Source: Rhodospirillaceae bacterium (GTDB taxonomy: Bacteria > Pseudomonadota > Alphaproteobacteria > UBA8366). Taken from it: DNA of 29,268 nucleotides. Under the pieces are notes generated by a model that saw only the letters and a list, made by a program, of their open reading frames with translations, did no database searches and had not been told where the DNA came from. The position numbers were made by a program, and so were the translations under genes. The stretch's first letter is position 1. Every line of letters begins with the position of its first letter. Positions 1 to 7,312 of this stretch are shown piece after piece. Location: NCBI GenBank assembly GCA_002722095.1, contig PBKG01000002.1, forward strand, positions 309,551 to 338,818, read 5' to 3'.

Positions 1-1
1 G

Positions 2-64
2 AAAAAGCTGTCGATTGACCGACTATGGGCGCGTGATAAAGTCCTCGCCGAGGGAGAACGGTAA
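2..64 (+). CDS. C-terminal tail of an upstream gene (partial, unidentified)
   Basis: The frame starting at base 2 stays open from the window edge and ends at TAA 62-64. That stop shares its last base with the ATG of the next gene (TAATG). Only about 20 residues are visible, a charged tail rich in Lys, Arg and Glu, too short to identify. The stop/start overlap is typical of translationally coupled operons, so the flavoenzyme operon probably has at least one more gene upstream. A chance open frame of this length is also possible. Confidence 0.4.
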   Translation, partial: KKLSIDRLWARDKVLAEGER

Positions 65-1194
65 TGACCCAGTCGTCGGAAATTCTCGTCGTCGGGGGCG
101 GCATGTTTGGCGCGGCGATCGCCTACGGGCTGGTTCGTTTAGGCCACGACGTGATTATGCTCGACGAAGGAGACCATTCGCTGCGTACGGCGCGCGCCAA
201 TTTCGGGCTCGTCTGGACGCAGGCGAAGGGAAAGGGCCTACATCGTTATCACGATTGGAGTGTCGAATCCGGTGTGCTGTGGCGCGATTTTGCGCCGCAA
301 TTGCTGGAAGATACGGGAATCGACGTTAAACACCGCACAGGTGGCGGGCTCGACATCCTGATTGGCGACGAACAGCGTGCCAACAAGCAGCAATATATCG
401 ACGAGATGAAGGCGCAGGCCGAGGCCGCCGGCAGTTCATTCGAGGTGAAAATTCTGGACCGCCGCGAGGCGCAAGAACTTTTGCCCAATATTCGCCTTGG
501 CCAAGAAGTATCCGGCGCGTCTTATTCCGCCCACGACGGCGATTGTAATCCGCTTCGCCTGTTGCGCGCGATGCATGCCGGTTTTCAGAAGCGGGGCGGT
601 CGATACATCATCGAGACCAAAGCAGATCGTGTCAGCCATGACGGTCGCTTCTTCGTAACGGAAACGTCGCGGGGAAAATTTCAGTCGGACAAGATTGTCA
701 TTGCCTGCGGGCACGGGATTGGAGCGCTTGCACCGATGGTGGGGTTAGATGCACCAAATCGACCGCAACGGGGCCAGGTGTTGATAACCGAACGTGTCGA
801 GGCATCGCTCGACTATTGCGTTACGCCGTTTCGGCAAACCAACGAAGGTGGATTTCAGCTCGGCAATTCCGAAGAGGATGTCGGATTCGATGATTGGACG
901 ACCCTCGATATAACCCAGAGAATTGCCGAGCGCGCGGTCAGGGCGTTTCCCCAGCTGGCCGGCGTTCGCTTGGTGCGTACTTGGGCTGGTACCCGCGTGC
1001 TGACGCCCGACAAATGCGCAATTTACGATGAATCCGAATCCCACCCGGGGGCATTCGTGGCCACTTCCCATAGCGGCGTGACGTTGGCGGCGATAAACGC
1101 CCATCACATTGCCAAGTGGGTTTCGAATGGGGAGACCGAGCCGGGATTCGAGCAATTCAGCGCCAAGAGATTCGATGTTTCAAAGGCTTCATAG
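64..1194 (+). CDS. FAD-dependent amino acid/opine dehydrogenase, DAO-type subunit (HcnC/OoxB-like)
   Basis: This 376-residue protein is a DAO-family (D-amino-acid oxidase fold) flavoprotein. Its N-terminus has the dinucleotide-binding glycine motif G11-x-G13-x-x-G16 after a hydrophobic strand, with an acidic residue (Asp-Glu) closing the second strand. The C-terminal half has the family's TWAGTR-type segment and an SHSGVT-type segment near the flavin. A GGGAG ribosome site lies just before ATG 64. In this family the DAO subunit oxidises an amine or imino acid and works with the two iron-sulfur subunits encoded directly downstream. HcnABC (glycine to HCN), octopine/nopaline oxidase and D-hydroxyproline dehydrogenase all share this plan. 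Substrate cannot be read from sequence; D-hydroxyproline or an opine is a more common guess in this group than cyanide production. Confidence 0.82.
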   Translation: MTQSSEILVVGGGMFGAAIAYGLVRLGHDVIMLDEGDHSLRTARANFGLVWTQAKGKGLHRYHDWSVESGVLWRDFAPQLLEDTGIDVKHRTGGGLDILIGDEQRANKQQYIDEMKAQAEAAGSSFEVKILDRREAQELLPNIRLGQEVSGASYSAHDGDCNPLRLLRAMHAGFQKRGGRYIIETKADRVSHDGRFFVTETSRGKFQSDKIVIACGHGIGALAPMVGLDAPNRPQRGQVLITERVEASLDYCVTPFRQTNEGGFQLGNSEEDVGFDDWTTLDITQRIAERAVRAFPQLAGVRLVRTWAGTRVLTPDKCAIYDESESHPGAFVATSHSGVTLAAINAHHIAKWVSNGETEPGFEQFSAKRFDVSKAS

Positions 1195-1474
1195 CGCAGA
1201 CGACACCGTCTCGATCTCTATCGATGGCGAACAGGTGAGCGTTCCGGCGGGGATTACGGTAGCGGCGGCCATGCTGTTGGCGGGTCCCGAGCCTTATCGT
1301 CAGACGGCGGTAAAGCAAACGCCGCGCGCCCCATATTGCATGATGGGTGTTTGCTTCGATTGCCTCATCGAGATCGACGGCGTTCCGAACCAACAGGGAT
1401 GCATGGTTACGGTTTCCGAAGGGATGAACCTGCGTCGAGCGGCCGGTAGGCGGGCAATGGAGGTAAGCCGATGA
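1175..1474 (+). CDS. Small (2Fe-2S)-binding subunit of the flavin amine dehydrogenase (HcnA/OoxC-like)
   Basis: This 99-residue ferredoxin-like protein has a plant-type [2Fe-2S] cysteine pattern: C55-x4-C60-x2-C63 and C76. I chose ATG 1175 over the longer frame from 1109. The region before 1175 lies inside the preceding gene and carries no family features, while the beta-rich ferredoxin fold starts about ten residues after 1175. The gene overlaps the end of the DAO subunit by 20 bases and the next gene by ATGA, so all three are probably translationally coupled. Its expected role is passing electrons between the two flavin subunits. Confidence 0.8.
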   Translation: MFQRLHSADDTVSISIDGEQVSVPAGITVAAAMLLAGPEPYRQTAVKQTPRAPYCMMGVCFDCLIEIDGVPNQQGCMVTVSEGMNLRRAAGRRAMEVSR

Positions 1475-2853
1475 CCGACCTCATCATCATCGGGGCGGGC
1501 CCGGCCGGAATGGCGGCGGCGGTCGAAGCGGTTGAATTGGGGTTGGCGGTTACGGTCCTCGACGAAAACGCAGAGCCGGGTGGGCAGATCTACCGAAACG
1601 TAGAACGTGTGGCTGCAGCGAAAAGCACGGTATGGGATCTACTTGGCGATTCTTATCACCACGGATTGAGCCTTGCTCAGGCGTTTCGTGCGAGCGCGAT
1701 CGATTATAAGTCGGGTGCCATGGTTTGGCAGGTGGACCGCGACGGCACCGTTACTTACAGCCGCGATGGTGAGGTGAACAGTATCGGGGCAAAACGAATT
1801 CTCATCGCGACCGGTGCGATGGAACGGGCGGTGCCGATTCCGGGTTGGACGCTACCGGGTGTGATGGGTGCCGGCGCGGCGCAGACTTTGCTGAAGTCCG
1901 GTGCCATGACACCGTCCGGCCCTGTGGCGTTGGCCGGTAGCGGTCCGTTGCTGTTGTTAGTCGCGGCGCAAATGTTGGAAGCAGGGGCAGATGTGTCGGT
2001 GGTTCTGGAGACCACCCGATTTTCGGATTATCTCGCCGCAGCGGCGTACCTTCCCGGCGCACTTAGAGCTGCTCCCGAGTTACGCCGTGGCTTGGCACTT
2101 CGACGTGCCATTCGTTCCCGTGGCGTGCCAATCATCGGCGGTGTCAGACACCTGCGCGCCGAAGGAGGCAAATCAGTTTCGAAAGTAATTTATGGTACGG
2201 GTAGCCAAGAAGAGTCGTTCGAAATTTCAACTTTGTTACTGCACGAGGGCGTAGTGCCGAATGTACAGATTTCGCGGCACCTTCGATGCGATCATGAATG
2301 GTTTGAACCGCAACGGTATTGGCGTCCGGTGATTGATGAATGGGGGGCGACTTCGCTGGAAAATCTTGCGGTTGCAGGAGACGGTGGGGGAATTAATGGG
2401 GCTAAATCCGCCGAGGCCGCAGGGCGTCTAGCGGCATTGGACGCAGCCCTTCGATTGGATGTGATAAATGCTCACCAACGCAATCGTAAAGCGTCCTCAT
2501 GGCGGTCGATGAAGCGGAAAAACGATGCGTTGCGGCCCTTGCTTGACCGACTATTTGCTCCTCACAAATGGGTCTTGCGGCCGCCTGAGCCGGAGACCGT
2601 GGTTTGCCGTTGTGAGGAGGTAACCGCTGGCGAAATTCGCGATTGTGTCGCGCTTGGCGCAATGGGGCCGAACCAAATGAAGGCATTTTTACGCTGTGGC
2701 ATGGGGCCGTGTCAGGGCCGGATTTGCGGTTTGAACGTGGTCGAAACCATTGCCCACGCCCGTGCAATGACCCCGCCCGAAATCGGGTATTACCGCATTC
2801 GCCCACCAATCAAGCCGGTTACTCTTGGAGAATTGGCCGCAATGGACCCGTGA
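1471..2853 (+). CDS. FAD/NAD(P)-binding oxidoreductase with C-terminal BFD-like [2Fe-2S] domain (HcnB/OoxA-like)
   Basis: This 460-residue pyridine-nucleotide-disulfide-oxidoreductase-type protein has an N-terminal FAD motif G8-x-G10-x-x-G13 and an E-P-G-G-Q segment. It has an ATG-like flavin-binding strand near residue 112 and a second nucleotide-binding glycine motif around residues 150-156. The C-terminal domain carries the BFD-type cysteines C379-x-C381 and C409-x4-C414, which bind a [2Fe-2S] cluster. A GGAGG ribosome site precedes ATG 1471. It is the large partner of the DAO subunit and probably feeds electrons to the respiratory chain. The three genes form one enzyme operon; the next gene, motA, is separated by a 197-base regulatory gap. 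Confidence 0.82.
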   Translation: MTDLIIIGAGPAGMAAAVEAVELGLAVTVLDENAEPGGQIYRNVERVAAAKSTVWDLLGDSYHHGLSLAQAFRASAIDYKSGAMVWQVDRDGTVTYSRDGEVNSIGAKRILIATGAMERAVPIPGWTLPGVMGAGAAQTLLKSGAMTPSGPVALAGSGPLLLLVAAQMLEAGADVSVVLETTRFSDYLAAAAYLPGALRAAPELRRGLALRRAIRSRGVPIIGGVRHLRAEGGKSVSKVIYGTGSQEESFEISTLLLHEGVVPNVQISRHLRCDHEWFEPQRYWRPVIDEWGATSLENLAVAGDGGGINGAKSAEAAGRLAALDAALRLDVINAHQRNRKASSWRSMKRKNDALRPLLDRLFAPHKWVLRPPEPETVVCRCEEVTAGEIRDCVALGAMGPNQMKAFLRCGMGPCQGRICGLNVVETIAHARAMTPPEIGYYRIRPPIKPVTLGELAAMDP

Positions 2854-2905
2854 TCGGGATTATTCGTGCTGCGCTTCGCAGGTAAATGCCGCGGTTTTTT
2901 AGGCA

Positions 2906-2921
2906 TTAACCAAATCGTTAA
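2906..2921. promoter_or_regulatory. CtrA-like site upstream of motA
   Basis: Two TTAA half-sites are separated by 8 bases, the first in the context TTAACC. The alphaproteobacterial CtrA consensus is TTAA-N7-TTAA, so this is one base too long to be a clean match. The second half-site lies inside the palindrome GTTAAC. Motility genes are common CtrA targets in this class, which makes the position suggestive. It lies about 54 bases upstream of a TATAAT hexamer. Confidence 0.35.
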
Positions 2922-2974
2922 CAAATACAGATAAATCAAATGGACCCTTCTTCGATCCCTGTGTAATATTCGGT

Positions 2975-2980
2975 TATAAT
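2975..2980 (+). promoter_or_regulatory. Putative -10 hexamer for motA
   Basis: An exact TATAAT stands 70 bases upstream of the motA start in an AT-rich stretch. No good -35 box is found at 16-18 bases; the best is a weak TTCGAT 18 bases upstream. An activator-dependent promoter would fit, given the CtrA-like motif further upstream. Confidence 0.4.
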
Positions 2981-3015
2981 AATTGCAGAAATAGCAATAA
3001 GAACTGGGGGCAGGG

Positions 3016-3038
3016 AACGACGTTACGAGCACGTCGTT
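3016..3038 (+). promoter_or_regulatory. Leader hairpin just before the motA ribosome site
   Basis: This is a perfect 8-bp inverted repeat: AACGACGT, a 7-base loop, then ACGTCGTT. It ends 12 bases before the motA ATG, directly against the AATAAGG ribosome-binding segment. No T-run follows, so it does not look like a terminator. It could be an operator or an mRNA structure that affects motA translation. Confidence 0.4.
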
Positions 3039-3050
3039 TACGAATAAGGC

Positions 3051-3866
3051 ATGTCTATCGGCACGTTTGTTGGCTTTTTGACCGGCATCGCCCTTTTTGT
3101 ATTGGCGATTATCCTGAGCCTGACGGATTCGTCGCAGGCTTGGATTTTCCTCAATGGTCCGAGTTTCGTGCTTGTCGTCGGCGGAACCGTCGCGGCGACA
3201 TTTGCAGGCCATGAAAGCCGGTACGTATGGTTGGCGCTGAAGGGTATCGTCAGCACATTATTGGTGCAGCGGATCGGCCGTAATTTACTGAACCGTGAGG
3301 TTGGCCGCGTGATTCGTTGGGGTTATCTGGTCCAACAGCAGGGCATCCCTGCTTTGGAGGAAGATGCCAAGAACGTGCGTGGCGATGAATTCTTGAATTT
3401 CGGCATCGAAATGGTGGTGAGTTCGTATTCGGGTCAGGACGTGCGTGAAATCCTCCTCAATACCGCAGCCACTACGTATGAACGAAATTTGGTGCAGGCC
3501 AATATTCTCCGCTTCATGGCGAGCGCGTCTCCTGCTTTCGGAATGATCGGCACGTTGGTCGGTTTGATCATCATGCTTGATGGTCTTGATCCTGGTAAAG
3601 GCGACCTTTCTCAATTGGGCCAAGGTCTGGCGGTTGCACTCAACACCACGCTGTACGGAATTTTGCTGTCTCGGCTGGTTTTGCTGCCGGCGGCTGCCAA
3701 ATTGCAGCAGCGCCAGGAAATCATTCGGTTTCGCAATGAATTGATGGCCGAAGGATTGGCGCTTCTATCCGACCGGACCGGCCCCCGTTTGATCCAGGAT
3801 AGAATGAATAGCTTCCTCGACCCGGCAATTCGGTTCGATATCGATCGGCAAATGAAGCGGGGTTAA
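3051..3866 (+). CDS. motA: Flagellar motor stator protein MotA
   Basis: This 271-residue inner-membrane protein of the MotA/TolQ/ExbB family has the MotA layout. Two N-terminal hydrophobic segments (about 4-24 and 34-50) are followed by a long cytoplasmic loop. Two more hydrophobic segments (about 155-178 and 190-212) come before a charged C-terminal tail. The third segment has the conserved Ala-Ser-Pro-Ala-Phe-Gly-Met-Ile-Gly-Thr-Leu-Val-Gly stretch. MotA forms the ion-conducting stator ring with MotB. The start is supported by AATAAGG seven bases upstream. motB follows after 6 bases. No other flagellar genes are visible. Confidence 0.88.
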   Translation: MSIGTFVGFLTGIALFVLAIILSLTDSSQAWIFLNGPSFVLVVGGTVAATFAGHESRYVWLALKGIVSTLLVQRIGRNLLNREVGRVIRWGYLVQQQGIPALEEDAKNVRGDEFLNFGIEMVVSSYSGQDVREILLNTAATTYERNLVQANILRFMASASPAFGMIGTLVGLIIMLDGLDPGKGDLSQLGQGLAVALNTTLYGILLSRLVLLPAAAKLQQRQEIIRFRNELMAEGLALLSDRTGPRLIQDRMNSFLDPAIRFDIDRQMKRG

Positions 3867-3872
3867 GCGAGG

Positions 3873-4538
3873 ATGCGCATCCGACCGAAAGCGAAAATCG
3901 AGGAACCGCTCGATGATTGGCTTATTACCTATGCGGATGCGATCACCCTGTTATTGGCGTTTTTCGTCATTTTGATTTCATTTTCCAAAATCGATGTGCA
4001 GACCTTCGAGAAAGTCACCGCAGAAATAAAAAAAGAGATTCGTAAGGAAGAAAAGGTCGAACGGCCGATCTTTTCGCTTTTCAACAATCTACAATCGATC
4101 CTTGATGGTTCGCCCAGCATAATCCAGGAAAACAGCGAAGTGACCTTTGACGATGAGGGTGTGGTGCTGGAGTTTAACGGCAAGGCATTCTTCAAAAGCG
4201 GGTCGGCGGACCTGTTACCCGAAGCTCAGAAAATTATGGCAACCATCGCCGAAGAAATGGGCAATCCGACCTACGCGAAATACTTTCTGGACGTCGAAGG
4301 CCATACTGACGATATCCCTATCCGAACAAGGCGGTTTCCGAGCAACTGGGAACTATCCGCCTCTCGAGCTGCGAGTGTGGTCCGGTATTTCATATCCTTA
4401 GAACTAAACCCTGCCCGGCTGAAAGCAGCAGGTTATGCCGATACGCGTCCGAAATTGCCTAACCGGGATTTGACCGGTAATGCACTGCCGGAAAATCAGG
4501 CTGCCAACCGCCGGGTCGTCATTCGATTGCACCCGTGA
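3873..4538 (+). CDS. motB: Flagellar motor stator protein MotB (OmpA-like peptidoglycan-binding)
   Basis: This 221-residue protein is a short MotB. A positively charged N-terminus leads into one transmembrane helix (about 17-40) containing D22 in a Tyr-Ala-Asp context, the usual ion-carrying aspartate of MotB. A linker rich in Lys and Glu acts as plug region (about 45-70). The C-terminal OmpA domain (about 95-221) has the E142-G-H144-T-D146 segment and a later N-x-x-x-N-R-R peptidoglycan-binding motif. It anchors the stator to the cell wall and pairs with MotA. The ATG is preceded by GCGAGG at very short spacing, so translation may be coupled to motA, which stops 6 bases before. Confidence 0.87.
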   Translation: MRIRPKAKIEEPLDDWLITYADAITLLLAFFVILISFSKIDVQTFEKVTAEIKKEIRKEEKVERPIFSLFNNLQSILDGSPSIIQENSEVTFDDEGVVLEFNGKAFFKSGSADLLPEAQKIMATIAEEMGNPTYAKYFLDVEGHTDDIPIRTRRFPSNWELSASRAASVVRYFISLELNPARLKAAGYADTRPKLPNRDLTGNALPENQAANRRVVIRLHP

Positions 4539-4610
4539 ACATGCCGGCTGGGTTTATTGACGCTTTGTAATCTGAGCTTGATACTGCTGTGCAAAACTGG
4601 TGTTTTAACG

Positions 4611-4626
4611 TGTGACTGTGGTCACA
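4611..4626. promoter_or_regulatory. Perfect CRP/FNR-family operator palindrome
   Basis: The sequence reads TGTGA, six bases, TCACA, identical to the classical core consensus for CRP. It lies 67-82 bases upstream of the metallo-hydrolase start, in the only sizeable gap between motB and that operon. A TTGATA hexamer at 4578-4583 could be a -35 box, but no convincing -10 box follows at 16-18 bases. Activation versus repression therefore cannot be decided. Confidence 0.55.
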
Positions 4627-4692
4627 GGTAATGACGAGCCTGCAATGCTACGGAAAAGATGGCATTTTCAAAGGCACTAGAGGCAATCGAAG

Positions 4693-5517
4693 ATGGCGTT
4701 TGCGGTTAAATTTTGGGGCGTACGCGGAAGTATCGCTACACAGTCGCCACGTCATGTGGGGTTCGGCGGCAACACAAGCTGTGTTGAAGTTATCGCAGGC
4801 GACGAGGTCTACATTCTGGATTGCGGCACCGGCGTGCGCAATCTCGGAATGGAACTCATGAAGCGCGACATAAAGTTTGCCAACATATTGATGTCTCATA
4901 CCCATTGGGATCACATCAATGGCTTCCCGTTCTTTTTGCCGGCCTATAATGAAAATTGCCGCTTCAATATGTGGGCGGGTCATTTGATGGACGACGGCGG
5001 TGTCCAGAAGATCATGTCTGGCCAAATGACCCAGCCGATGTTTCCGGTACCCTTGGCAGCGATGCGGAGCAAAATCGAATTCCACGATTTCCGTGCTGGC
5101 GACGAGCTCAAGATCAGCAACAACGTAAATATCAATACCATGATGCTGAACCACCCGAACGGCGCGACGGCCTATCGGATAGAGCATGGCGGCAAGGCGA
5201 TGGTTTACGTCACCGATACGGAACATGTCATCGGGACCCCGGATCAGAGCGTTTTGAAAATAATCGAAGGCGCCGACCTTGTGATTTACGACAGCACCTA
5301 CACCGACGACGAGTTCGAGCCGAAGATCGGCTGGGGACACTCGACCTGGCAGGAAGGGGTGCGGCTTTGTCAGGCGGCTAACGTCAAGTCGCTGGCGATT
5401 TTCCATCACGATCCCGATCATGAAGACGACTTCATGGAGAAACTCGAAATGGAAGCACGGGCTGCCTGGGACGGCGCCTTTGTCGCCCGCGAAAATATGG
5501 TGATCAAGCTGCTTTAG
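4693..5517 (+). CDS. Metallo-beta-lactamase-fold hydrolase
   Basis: This 274-residue protein has the metal-binding motif H69-x-H71-x-D73-H74 and later candidate ligands: a His after strand Met-Met-Leu-Asn, an Asp in a Thr-Asp-Thr-Glu-His segment, and a C-terminal His-His-Asp. The N-terminal Phe-Trp-Gly-Val-Arg-Gly-Ser is typical of a cytosolic MBL subgroup that includes cyclic-nucleotide and PhnP-like phosphodiesterases. No signal peptide is visible. GAGG lies about 10 bases before the ATG. It is followed after 35 bases by a GAF/HD-GYP protein, so a role in nucleotide signalling is plausible but unproven. The substrate is unknown. Confidence 0.78.
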   Translation: MAFAVKFWGVRGSIATQSPRHVGFGGNTSCVEVIAGDEVYILDCGTGVRNLGMELMKRDIKFANILMSHTHWDHINGFPFFLPAYNENCRFNMWAGHLMDDGGVQKIMSGQMTQPMFPVPLAAMRSKIEFHDFRAGDELKISNNVNINTMMLNHPNGATAYRIEHGGKAMVYVTDTEHVIGTPDQSVLKIIEGADLVIYDSTYTDDEFEPKIGWGHSTWQEGVRLCQAANVKSLAIFHHDPDHEDDFMEKLEMEARAAWDGAFVARENMVIKLL

Positions 5518-5552
5518 ATGCCGAGCAATCGTGGCTGGCGGCATTTAGGAAA

Positions 5553-7283
5553 ATGATGGCGGAAATTGCGACCAAATTGGATGACGAGGGTCCCAACCTC
5601 GAGAAGTTGTCCAAACGGATGATCGAAATCGGTATCGCGTTAAGTGCCGAACGCAATACCGACCGCTTGATGGAACTGATCCTTCTAGAGGCCAAGGATA
5701 TCGCCAATGCTGACGGCGGCACGCTCTACCTCATGGACGAAGAGGAGGACGCGCTTCGGTTTGCGATCATGCGCAATGATTCGCTCGATATTGCGATGGG
5801 TGGGACAACGGGGGTCGAAATTCCCTTTCCACCGTTGAAGCTGAACGATCCGGAGACCGGCGAGCCCAACTATACAAATAACGCGACTGCGGTCGCGTTA
5901 CGCAAAGAATCGATCAATATCCCAGATGCCTACGATGCCGAAGAATTCGATTTCAGCGGCACCAAGGCATTCGATAGCCGCACCGGCTACCGATCGATGA
6001 GCTTCTTCACCGTGCCGCTGATTAACAATGCCGGTTCGATTATCGGTGTTTTGCAGCTCATCAATTCTCGCAGCAAATCGGGCCGTGTGGTTTCTTTCTC
6101 GGAGGAACTCCAGCCTTTCATCGAAGCGCTTGCCAGTCAGGCGGCCGTAGCGCTTGAGAACTCCAATCTAGTCCGCCAGCAGCGAGAATTGCTGGAAAGT
6201 TTTATCGAGCTGATCGCGAGCGCGATCGACGCCAAATCGCCTTATACCGGCGGTCATTGCTCGCGGGTGCCGATTATTACCAAGATGTTGGCCGAAGCCG
6301 CCTGTGAAAGCGATGCGGGCCCTTATGCCGAATTCGATTTGGATGACGAGGAATGGTACGAGCTACATCTTGCAGCCTGGTTGCATGATTGCGGCAAGGT
6401 AACGACGCCGGAATATGTCGTCGACAAGGCGACAAAGCTCGAGACGATTTACGACCGGATCCACGAAATCCGCATGCGTTTCGAAGTCCTGCGCCGGGAT
6501 GCGGAGATCGAATATTTGCGCAAAAGCAAAGAAGAGGGTGCCGACGAAGCCGCATTAAAATCGGCGTTCGACCAAACTTGCGCGCGGCTGGCCGACGAAT
6601 TCACATTCATCGCCACGCATAATATCGGCGGCGAATTCATGCCCGATGAAGAAATAGAACGCATGCACGAGATTGGCGATCAGACCTGGATGCGCCATTA
6701 CGATAACACGCTCGGCGTTTCGTGGGAGGAAACCACCCGGATCGGCGACACAAAACCGCTGCCGGCGATGGAAAAACTACTCGATGATCGCCCCGAACAC
6801 ATGGTCGCGGAATATAATCGTGGCGAACGGTATAACCTGGCGGTTAAACGCGGCACGCTGACGGCTGAAGAACGCCAAAAGATCAACGATCACATCTCAA
6901 TTACGATAGAAATGCTCGAGCAGTTGCCGTTTCCCAAGCATTTGCGCAACGTTCCGGAATACGCTGGCGGACATCACGAAAAAATGGACGGTACCGGTTA
7001 TCCGCGTGGTCTCAAGGGCGAGGATATGTCGATTCCGGCTCGTATGATGGCGGTCGCCGATATATTTGAAGCGCTGACCGCCACTGACAGGCCGTATAAG
7101 AAATCCAAAAAATTGTCCGAAGCGCTGCACATCATGAAAATGATGACCGAAGAACATCATATCGATCCTCAGCTGTTCGAACTGTTCCTGAAACGGGGTG
7201 TGTATCAGCGTTACGCTGACGAATACCTCGATACGGCACAAATCGATGAGATAGATATCTCGAACTATCTTCCCGACAGCTGA
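5553..7283 (+). CDS. GAF domain plus HD-GYP phosphodiesterase with a large internal insertion
   Basis: This 576-residue cytosolic protein has an N-terminal GAF domain (about 20-210) and a C-terminal HD-GYP domain (about 220-560). HD-GYP domains hydrolyse cyclic di-GMP. The metal motif H278-D279-C-G-K, the pair H474-H475-E476 and the signature G482-Y483-P484 are intact. H278 and H474 are about 196 residues apart, where the classical domain has roughly 60, so an insertion of about 130 residues splits the domain. The inserted part is Glu/Arg-rich at first, then contains a separate stretch with Asn-Ile-Gly-Gly-Glu. The ATG follows TTAGGAAA. It lies between the MBL hydrolase and an enolase-superfamily enzyme and downstream of motAB, which fits c-di-GMP control of motility. 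Confidence 0.85.
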   Translation: MMAEIATKLDDEGPNLEKLSKRMIEIGIALSAERNTDRLMELILLEAKDIANADGGTLYLMDEEEDALRFAIMRNDSLDIAMGGTTGVEIPFPPLKLNDPETGEPNYTNNATAVALRKESINIPDAYDAEEFDFSGTKAFDSRTGYRSMSFFTVPLINNAGSIIGVLQLINSRSKSGRVVSFSEELQPFIEALASQAAVALENSNLVRQQRELLESFIELIASAIDAKSPYTGGHCSRVPIITKMLAEAACESDAGPYAEFDLDDEEWYELHLAAWLHDCGKVTTPEYVVDKATKLETIYDRIHEIRMRFEVLRRDAEIEYLRKSKEEGADEAALKSAFDQTCARLADEFTFIATHNIGGEFMPDEEIERMHEIGDQTWMRHYDNTLGVSWEETTRIGDTKPLPAMEKLLDDRPEHMVAEYNRGERYNLAVKRGTLTAEERQKINDHISITIEMLEQLPFPKHLRNVPEYAGGHHEKMDGTGYPRGLKGEDMSIPARMMAVADIFEALTATDRPYKKSKKLSEALHIMKMMTEEHHIDPQLFELFLKRGVYQRYADEYLDTAQIDEIDISNYLPDS

Positions 7284-7312
7284 TCTTCGTCTGTTTCCCT
7301 GGGGAGGGGTCC

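Noticed and set aside
2885..2907. Hairpin after the dehydrogenase operon as a terminator
   Set aside because: A 6-bp stem with an 11-base loop has its T-run inside the loop rather than after the stem, so it is not a convincing terminator.
4648..5544. Minus-strand open frame (298 codons) opposite the MBL hydrolase
   Set aside because: The plus-strand gene has full metal-binding motifs and a ribosome site; the antisense translation has none.
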